A stretch of DNA of 64,000 bases, from NCBI RefSeq assembly GCF_002095535.1, contig NZ_MLJI01000001.1, positions 3,275,832 to 3,339,831 of the forward strand, written 5' to 3'. This DNA comes from Pantoea cypripedii (GTDB taxonomy: Bacteria; Pseudomonadota; Gammaproteobacteria; Enterobacterales; Enterobacteriaceae). The position numbers and the translations under genes are program-made. Below the pieces are notes generated by a model, which ran no database searches, was not told the DNA's origin, and was given only the letters and a program-made list of their open reading frames with translations. This document shows, one piece after another, positions 58,162-64,000 of this stretch (its first letter is position 1; every line of letters starts with the position of its first letter).

Positions 58162-58500
58162 TCAGTTCTTTTTCACGAACTCAGATTTGAGTTTCATCGG
58201 GCCAAAACCATCGATCTTGCAATCGATATTGTGGTCGCCTTCAACCAGACGAATGCTTTTCACTTTTGTGCCGATTTTCAACGTTGAGGAGCTGCCCTTA
58301 ACCTTCAGATCCTTGACGACGGTGACGCTGTCGCCATCCGCCAGCAGGTTACCATTTGCATCACGCACAACCAGACCATCAGCAGCCATATCATCCGCCG
58401 CCAGCGACCAGATATGTCCACATGACGGGCAGTTCAGCTTCTCGCCATCCTGCCATGTATAGTCGGCCTGGCATTCAGGACAGGCGGGTAAGGTATTCAT
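58162..58500 (-). CDS. yjdM: YjdM/PhnA-family zinc-ribbon protein
   Basis: 112 residues. N-terminal zinc ribbon [21 protein letters not shown] split by a short loop, then the PhnA SH3-like domain ([20 protein letters not shown] and [20 protein letters not shown]). Closely related to E. coli YjdM, once called PhnA. Role unknown; not a phosphonoacetate hydrolase as first thought. Convergent with the aldolase gene. Confidence 0.9.
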   Translation of the reverse strand: MNTLPACPECQADYTWQDGEKLNCPSCGHIWSLAADDMAADGLVVRDANGNLLADGDSVTVVKDLKVKGSSSTLKIGTKVKSIRLVEGDHNIDCKIDGFGPMKLKSEFVKKN

Positions 58501-58586
58501 AAGCGCTCCTCAGAGAAAAGGTCGCGGCGAAGGTGGTGCCGCAAAAGGGGCGACATCTTATCTCCTTACTGTTAGTAAGGACAGCA

Positions 58587-59669
58587 TTAAAATATCGCAC
58601 CCTGTCGCGCTTTGCTGACCGCTTCGCCCAACTGCCACACCGCCATTGCATAATGCGTGCTGTGATTGTAGCGAGTTATCACGTAGAAATTGGGTAGCCC
58701 GTACCAGTATTGATAACTGGTGCCCAGATCAAGACGTAACAAACTGGCCTGATTGTTGCCGTCCAGCGATCCCTGCGGTGTCAGGCCACTTGCCATCAGG
58801 GTGCTGACCGGATACAGGGTTTTGAAACCATTCTCCAGTGCCGGAGCCTGCCCGCTGGCCGGGACAGCAACGGCTTCACCCGGACGCCAGCCATGTTCTT
58901 TGAAATAATTAGCCACGCTGCCGATAGCATCAACCGGGTCCCACAAGTTGATGTGTCCATCCCCGTTAAAATCCACCGCATATTGTTTATACGACGATGG
59001 CATAAACTGCCCGTAGCCCATCGCACCAGCGAAAGAACCGCGCAGATCAAGCGGATCATCCTGCTCGGTACGTGCCATCAACAGGAACGTTTCCAGCTCG
59101 CTGCTGAAGTAAGCCGCCCGGCGTGGATAGTTGAACGAAAGCGTTGCCAGCGCATCCAGTAAGCGGGTTTTCCCCATCACCCTGCCCCAGCGTGTCTCAA
59201 CGCCAATAATGCCGACAATAATTTCCGGTGGCACGCCATAGACCTGCTGGGCGCGTTGCAGTGCATCCTGGTATTGATTCCAGAACGCAACACCGTTTTG
59301 TACGTTATCAGGGGTAATGAATTTATTGCGGTAGCGAATCCAGGCACCATTTGGGCCGGTTGGCGGAGTGTAGCTCGGTGCCTGTTGGTCCATCAGGCGC
59401 AGCACGTAATCCAGCCGTTTCGCCTGGCCGATCACCGCATGCAATTGCTGGCGATCAAAACCGTGCTTCGCCACCATCTGGTCAATAAATTGTTCAGCCG
59501 CGGGATTTTCCGCGAAATCACCAAACATTGGCTGGATAGCGTGTGATTGATCCAGTAGGAAACCACCCTGAGGTGCAGAAACGACGGCGGGCTGCTGGGT
59601 TGTTTGAGGCTTGCTGCTACAGGCGGCAAGCAGGGTAATGAGCGGGAGAAGGGCAACCTTAAAACGCAT
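58587..59669 (-). CDS. mltB: MltB, membrane-bound lytic murein transglycosylase B
   Basis: Outer-membrane lipoprotein that cleaves peptidoglycan, leaving 1,6-anhydromuramyl ends. 360 residues (E. coli 361). Lipobox LLAAC with Cys17. Catalytic glutamate in IIGVETRWGRVMGKTRLLDA, then GAMGYGQFMPSSYKQYAVDF and the EF-hand-like DFNGDGHINLWD. Ends NHSTHYAMAVWQLGEAVSKA. Confidence 0.95.
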   Translation of the reverse strand: MRFKVALLPLITLLAACSSKPQTTQQPAVVSAPQGGFLLDQSHAIQPMFGDFAENPAAEQFIDQMVAKHGFDRQQLHAVIGQAKRLDYVLRLMDQQAPSYTPPTGPNGAWIRYRNKFITPDNVQNGVAFWNQYQDALQRAQQVYGVPPEIIVGIIGVETRWGRVMGKTRLLDALATLSFNYPRRAAYFSSELETFLLMARTEQDDPLDLRGSFAGAMGYGQFMPSSYKQYAVDFNGDGHINLWDPVDAIGSVANYFKEHGWRPGEAVAVPASGQAPALENGFKTLYPVSTLMASGLTPQGSLDGNNQASLLRLDLGTSYQYWYGLPNFYVITRYNHSTHYAMAVWQLGEAVSKARQGAIF

Positions 59670-60031
59670 TGGATTTCCATAAGCCAGATGAAACCGGAGT
59701 CCACATGTTAATCGTTCAGGTTAATGACTTACAGGGCAATATCTTAAATTTACGTCAGTTATCTCTGTCAGGGCGCTGCGCAACAAAATTTGCGACCCGC
59801 TTCCACACTTTACCATTTACAGCGCTTTTTCCTTTTTTCCTGACGCCGCAATTTGCTATGGTCGGCAACCGAAAGGCCAGCAGGCAGATGAAGGAGATGC
59901 TGCAAAAATGGTAACATCGCCTCTTTCGTTATCGCGCCAGCGTGATAACGCACCTTTCCTGTAGCGATAACCTATTACGGGCACTCAAAAAGTAAATGCA
60001 AATCGAGAAAGAGATGAAAGGAGCAGAGCAA
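59670..60031. other. mltB-mutS intergenic region
   Basis: 362 bases with no convincing gene. It holds divergent promoters for mltB and mutS. A palindrome, CGTTATC (59927-59933) and GATAACG (59944-59950), lies about 80 bases before mutS, with a further GCGATAACC at 59964. Confidence 0.5.
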
Positions 60032-62575
60032 ATGGACTTCACCGCCCATACGCCCATGATGCAGCAGTACCTGCGTCTGAAGGCCGATCATCCTGATATC
60101 CTGCTGTTCTATCGCATGGGTGATTTTTATGAGCTGTTTTACGATGACGCAAAGCGCGCTTCACAGCTGCTGGAAATCTCACTCACCAAACGCGGTGCGT
60201 CCGCAGGCGAACCCATTCCCATGGCTGGCGTTCCCTATCACGCGGTTGAGGGCTATCTGGCGAAACTGGTCCAGTTAGGTGAGTCGGTGGCGATTTGTGA
60301 GCAAATTGGTGATCCCGCGCTGAGCAAAGGCCCGGTAGAACGCAAAGTGGTGCGTATTGTCACCCCCGGCACCATCAGCGATGAGGCATTGTTGCAGGAG
60401 CGCCAGGATAACCTGCTGGCAGCCATTTTTCAGAGCCAGCGCGGGTTTGGCTTTGCCACGCTGGATATCAGTTCCGGGCGGTTCCGGTTAAGCGAACCCG
60501 GCGATCTGGAAACCATGGCCGCCGAATTGCAACGCACCAATCCGGCTGAATTGCTCTACCCCGAAGATTTTCAGGCGATGCCGCTCATTGATCAGCGCCG
60601 TGGTCTGCGCCGCCGTCCGCTCTGGGAATATGAAATCGATACCGCGCGCCAGCAGTTGAATCTGCAATTTGGCACGCGCGATCTCAATGGGTTTGGCGTC
60701 GAACAGGCGCATCTGGCACTGCGCGCGGCAGGTTGTCTGCTGCAATATGTCAAAGACACCCAGCGCACCTCCCTGCCCCATATCCGCTCGCTCAGCATGG
60801 AGCGTCAGCAGGATAGCGTGATAATGGATGCTGCCACGCGCCGCAACCTCGAAATCACACAGAATCTGGCCGGAGGGACAGAAAACACCCTCGCTGCGGT
60901 TCTGGATAAAACCGTTACTCCGATGGGCAGCCGCATGCTGAAACGCTGGCTGCATATGCCATTGCGTGATGTCGCAACCATTGCACGTCGTCAGCAATCC
61001 ATTGCGGAATTACAGGCGCACAGCGAAGAGTTACAACCCGTGTTACGCCAGGTTGGCGATCTGGAACGTATCCTCGCCCGTCTGGCGCTGCGCACCGCCC
61101 GCCCACGCGATCTGGCCCGTATGCGCCACGCTTTTCAGCAGTTGCCGGAACTGAATGCCTTACTGGAACAGGCCGAGGCTCCTCAACTGATTCAGCTGCG
61201 TACGCAGATGGGGGATTTCAGTGAACTGCGCGAACTGCTGGAGCAGGCAATTATTGAGTCTCCGCCGGTATTAGTCCGTGACGGAGGTGTGATTGCACCC
61301 GGTTATAACGCGGAACTCGACGAGTGGCGCGCACTGGCGGATGGGGCCACCGATTATCTCGATCGTCTTGAAATCCGCGAACGGGAAAAACTCGGGCTGG
61401 ATACCCTTAAAGTCGGCTTTAACGCCATTCATGGCTATTACATCCAGGTCAGTCGTGGTCAGAGCCATCTGGTACCCATCCACTACGTGCGCCGTCAGAC
61501 GCTGAAGAATGCTGAACGCTACATCATTCCAGAACTGAAAGAGTATGAAGACAAGGTCCTGACCTCAAAAGGTAAAGCGCTGACGCTGGAGAAAGGCCTT
61601 TACGACGAGCTGTTCGATCGCCTGCTGCCGCACCTGGAAGCGCTGCAATTAAGTGCTGCCGCACTGGCCGAGCTTGATGTGCTGGCTAACCTGGCGGAAC
61701 GTGCCTGGACGCTCAATTATTGCCGTCCGGTGCTCCAGGATAAAGCCGGTATCCGCATCACCGGCGGTCGTCACCCGGTTGTTGAGCAGGTGCTGAAAGA
61801 ACCCTTTATCGCGAATCCATTATCGCTCTCCACCCAGCGTCGCATGCTGATTATCACCGGCCCGAATATGGGGGGTAAAAGCACTTATATGCGCCAGGCG
61901 GCATTGATCGCGCTGATGGCGTGGATCGGCAGCTTTGTTCCGGCTGAGGAAACGGTGATTGGCCCCATTGATCGCATTTTTACTCGCGTAGGTGCGGCTG
62001 ACGATTTGGCCTCAGGACGTTCCACCTTTATGGTGGAAATGACCGAAACCGCCAATATCCTGCACAACGCCACCGAGAACAGCCTGGTGCTGATGGATGA
62101 GATTGGCCGCGGCACCTCAACCTATGATGGCCTGTCGCTGGCCTGGGCCTGCGCCGAAAGCCTGGCCAACCGCATTAAAGCGATGACGTTGTTCGCTACC
62201 CACTATTTCGAGCTGACCACGCTGCCAGAAAAAATGGAAGGTGTGGTTAACGTGCATCTCGATGCCGTGGAACATGGTGACACCATCGCCTTTATGCACA
62301 GCGTCCAGGATGGTGCAGCCAGTAAAAGTTACGGTCTTGCTGTGGCGGCGTTGGCCGGTGTACCGAAAGAAGTTATCAAACGTGCACGCCATAAATTGAA
62401 GGAACTGGAAGCCCTTTCAGGCAGCTCAGCAGCCTCGACGGTGGAGGGTGCGCAGCTGCCGCTCCTGGTAGCAGACACGTCACCGGCAGTTGAGGCACTG
62501 GAAGCGCTCGATCCCGATACCCTGACACCACGTCAGGCGCTGGAGTGGATCTATCGTCTGAAAACGCTGGTGTAG
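60032..62575 (+). CDS. mutS: MutS, DNA mismatch recognition ATPase
   Basis: Recognises mismatches and recruits MutL. I choose the ATG at 60032 ([20 protein letters not shown]), with GGAG eight bases upstream; an ATG at 59996 lacks a site. 847 residues (E. coli 853). Mismatch-wedge motif [10 protein letters not shown] (F32, E34), connector and lever domains, ATPase with Walker [30 protein letters not shown] and FATHYFELT. The C-terminal helix ends [14 protein letters not shown], the tetramer region. Confidence 0.97.
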   Translation: MDFTAHTPMMQQYLRLKADHPDILLFYRMGDFYELFYDDAKRASQLLEISLTKRGASAGEPIPMAGVPYHAVEGYLAKLVQLGESVAICEQIGDPALSKGPVERKVVRIVTPGTISDEALLQERQDNLLAAIFQSQRGFGFATLDISSGRFRLSEPGDLETMAAELQRTNPAELLYPEDFQAMPLIDQRRGLRRRPLWEYEIDTARQQLNLQFGTRDLNGFGVEQAHLALRAAGCLLQYVKDTQRTSLPHIRSLSMERQQDSVIMDAATRRNLEITQNLAGGTENTLAAVLDKTVTPMGSRMLKRWLHMPLRDVATIARRQQSIAELQAHSEELQPVLRQVGDLERILARLALRTARPRDLARMRHAFQQLPELNALLEQAEAPQLIQLRTQMGDFSELRELLEQAIIESPPVLVRDGGVIAPGYNAELDEWRALADGATDYLDRLEIREREKLGLDTLKVGFNAIHGYYIQVSRGQSHLVPIHYVRRQTLKNAERYIIPELKEYEDKVLTSKGKALTLEKGLYDELFDRLLPHLEALQLSAAALAELDVLANLAERAWTLNYCRPVLQDKAGIRITGGRHPVVEQVLKEPFIANPLSLSTQRRMLIITGPNMGGKSTYMRQAALIALMAWIGSFVPAEETVIGPIDRIFTRVGAADDLASGRSTFMVEMTETANILHNATENSLVLMDEIGRGTSTYDGLSLAWACAESLANRIKAMTLFATHYFELTTLPEKMEGVVNVHLDAVEHGDTIAFMHSVQDGAASKSYGLAVAALAGVPKEVIKRARHKLKELEALSGSSAASTVEGAQLPLLVADTSPAVEALEALDPDTLTPRQALEWIYRLKTLV

Positions 62576-62581
62576 AAGCAG

Positions 62582-62656
62582 CAGGATGGTGGCAGCTCGT
62601 CACCATCCTGAATGACAGGCATAAAAAAACGGTGACCAGATGGTCACCGTTTTTAT
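62582..62656. terminator. Tandem terminators between mutS and rpoS
   Basis: Two hairpins: CAGGATGGTG / CACCATCCTG (62582-62610) and AAACGGTGACCA / TGGTCACCGTTT (62628-62652), the second with A and T runs on either side. They serve convergent mutS and rpoS. Confidence 0.85.
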
Positions 62657-62670
62657 GTAGCGATTACGGT

Positions 62671-63663
62671 TTATTCACGAAACAGTGCTTCGATATTCAG
62701 GCCCTGAGTTTGCAGGATTTCACGCAAACGACGTAGACCTTCAACCTGAATCTGACGGACACGCTCACGGGTCAAACCGATTTCGCGGCCAACATCTTCC
62801 AGCGTTGCCGCTTCATAGCCCAACAGGCCGAAACGACGCGCCAGCACTTCACGCTGCTTGGCATTGAGTTCAAACAACCACTTAACGATGCTTTGTTTCA
62901 TATCATCGTCCTGCGTGGTGTCTTCCGGGCCGTTATCTTTTTCATCGGCCAGGATGTCCAGCAACGCTTTTTCGGAATCACCACCGAGTGGCGTATCAAC
63001 CGAGGTAATGCGCTCGTTGAGACGCAGCATACGGCTTACATCATCAACCGGTTTATCCAGCTGCTCGGCGATCTCTTCAGCACTCGGCTCATGATCGAGC
63101 TTGTGAGAAAGTTCACGCGCAGTACGCAGATAAACATTCAACTCTTTAACAATGTGGATAGGCAGACGAATGGTACGGGTTTGGTTCATGATCGCCCGTT
63201 CAATGGTCTGACGAATCCACCAGGTGGCGTAAGTCGAGAAGCGGAACCCACGTTCCGGGTCAAACTTCTCTACTGCGCGAATCAGGCCGAGATTCCCCTC
63301 TTCAATCAGGTCAAGCAGAGCCAGACCACGATTGCTATACCGACGGGCAATCTTGACCACCAGGCGCAGGTTACTTTCAATCATGCGGCGGCGAGAAGGA
63401 ATGTCGCCTCGTAATGCGCGGCGGGCAAAGAACACCTCTTCTTCCGCCGTTAATAATGGAGAATAACCAATTTCTCCGAGGTAGAGCTGCGTCGCATCCA
63501 AAACGCGTTGCGTCGCACCCTGTGACAACAACTCTTCTTCCGCTACATCGTTATCACCAGGTTCGTTCTCAACGAGAGCCTTCTCATCAAAAACCTCAGC
63601 TCCGTTCTCCTCGAATTCCGCATCTTCGTGTAACTCGTTAACTTTCAGCGTATTCTGGCTCAT
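62671..63663 (-). CDS. rpoS: RpoS, stationary-phase sigma factor
   Basis: Sigma-S, general stress response master. 330 residues, E. coli length. Region 1.2 to 2: [40 protein letters not shown] (-10 recognition and melting). Region 3: [20 protein letters not shown]. Region 4: [20 protein letters not shown] (-35 recognition), with the conserved C-terminal [15 protein letters not shown]. Lys in the RssB-recognition turn near 173 is plausible (ELNVYL-region). Main promoter is known to lie within upstream nlpD. Confidence 0.98.
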   Translation of the reverse strand: MSQNTLKVNELHEDAEFEENGAEVFDEKALVENEPGDNDVAEEELLSQGATQRVLDATQLYLGEIGYSPLLTAEEEVFFARRALRGDIPSRRRMIESNLRLVVKIARRYSNRGLALLDLIEEGNLGLIRAVEKFDPERGFRFSTYATWWIRQTIERAIMNQTRTIRLPIHIVKELNVYLRTARELSHKLDHEPSAEEIAEQLDKPVDDVSRMLRLNERITSVDTPLGGDSEKALLDILADEKDNGPEDTTQDDDMKQSIVKWLFELNAKQREVLARRFGLLGYEAATLEDVGREIGLTRERVRQIQVEGLRRLREILQTQGLNIEALFRE

Positions 63664-63713
63664 AAGCGGCTCCTACCCGTGATCCAAGGGCAGAACACCT
63701 GGGTTCTGCCGGA

Positions 63714-64000
63714 TTATCGTTGCGGTAAGTAACGCAACGGATTTACGGATTTCCCCTTGTAACGAATTTCAAAATGCAATCTTACTGAACTGGTTCCGGT
63801 GCTACCCATGGTAGCGATTTTTTGCCCAGCTTTAACTTCCTGTTGTTCCCGGACCAGCATAGTGTCGTTATGGGCGTACGCACTCAGGTAGTCATCATTG
63901 TGTTTGATGATGATTAAATTACCGTACCCACGGAGCGCGTTGCCTGCGTATACCACCCTACCCGAAGCAGTGGCGACAACAGGTTGTCCACGCGAACCGG
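63714..64000 (-). CDS. nlpD: NlpD C-terminus (partial), amidase activator
   Basis: The last 95 codons of the LytM (peptidase M23-like) domain, cut by the window end. Text [40 protein letters not shown] and [17 protein letters not shown] is typical of NlpD, which activates the amidase AmiC for daughter-cell separation. The metal-binding residues of true M23 peptidases are not all kept, as known for NlpD. rpoS follows 50 bases downstream. Confidence 0.93.
   Translation of the reverse strand, partial: GSRGQPVVATASGRVVYAGNALRGYGNLIIIKHNDDYLSAYAHNDTMLVREQQEVKAGQKIATMGSTGTSSVRLHFEIRYKGKSVNPLRYLPQR

Overview
The window comes from an enterobacterium, most likely an Erwiniaceae member close to Pantoea. 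The core proteins are full-length, near-identical relatives of the E. coli set, and the surviving first ~90 bases of a 16S rRNA gene read like Pantoea. The core gene order is emrAB, yfiF-trxC-tapT-patZ-pssA-kgtP, an rrn operon, clpB-pgeF-rluD, bamD, raiA, pheL-pheA, tyrA-aroF, rplS-trmD-rimM-rpsP, ffh, ypjD, corB, luxS, micA, gshA-yqaA-yqaB, four tRNA-Arg and a tRNA-Ser, csrA, alaS, recX-recA-pncC, tam, a DHDPS-family gene, yjdM, mltB, mutS and rpoS-nlpD.

Region by region: 1-1.7 kb is the emrAB efflux operon. 1.77-2.62 kb is an AT-rich two-gene unit with no recognisable function, possibly an effector plus a small membrane partner. 2.85-10.9 kb holds RNA-modification, redox, protein-acetylation, phospholipid and 2-oxoglutarate-uptake genes. 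11.0-11.83 kb is an rrn operon reduced to its two ends, joined by the 12-base string CTAGCTAGCTAG. 11.9-21.5 kb carries heat-shock, rRNA-modification, outer-membrane-assembly and aromatic amino acid genes, with a pheL attenuator and TyrR-like boxes. 22.3-40.5 kb is a P2/186-type prophage bounded by a perfect 60-bp direct repeat at the 3' end of rplS. 40.5-64 kb is core genome again, ending in rpoS and the C-terminus of nlpD.

The prophage carries int, a secreted DUF2511-like protein, a CI repressor with a doubled DNA-binding domain, a Cox-like regulator, CII, Fil, small early genes, a Dam-like methylase, replication protein A, cos, Q, P, O, the start of N, the end of T, U, D and ogr. N to T is interrupted by the same CTAGCTAGCTAG string, so the lysis, tail and baseplate genes are missing from this sequence.

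The best candidate for an undescribed system lies between replication gene A and cos/Q, the position that holds tin and old in phage P2 and is known as a hotspot for anti-phage genes in P2-like phages. It is one AT-rich gene of about 923 codons (30692-33462, minus strand) split by a single-base frameshift. It encodes an AlbA_2/Schlafen-type N-terminal domain, a GHKL-type ATPase domain, a winged helix, a linker of 13 recognisable QQ(Q)ELSTK repeats plus one degenerate unit, and a C-terminal winged helix.

Two sequence-quality warnings apply. The palindromic six-frame-stop string CTAGCTAGCTAG occurs exactly where the rrn operon and the prophage are interrupted, which points to contig joins. Five one-base losses (int, the AlbA_2 gene, ypjD twice, corB), four of them in A or T runs, break otherwise conserved genes and are more likely read errors than real mutations.
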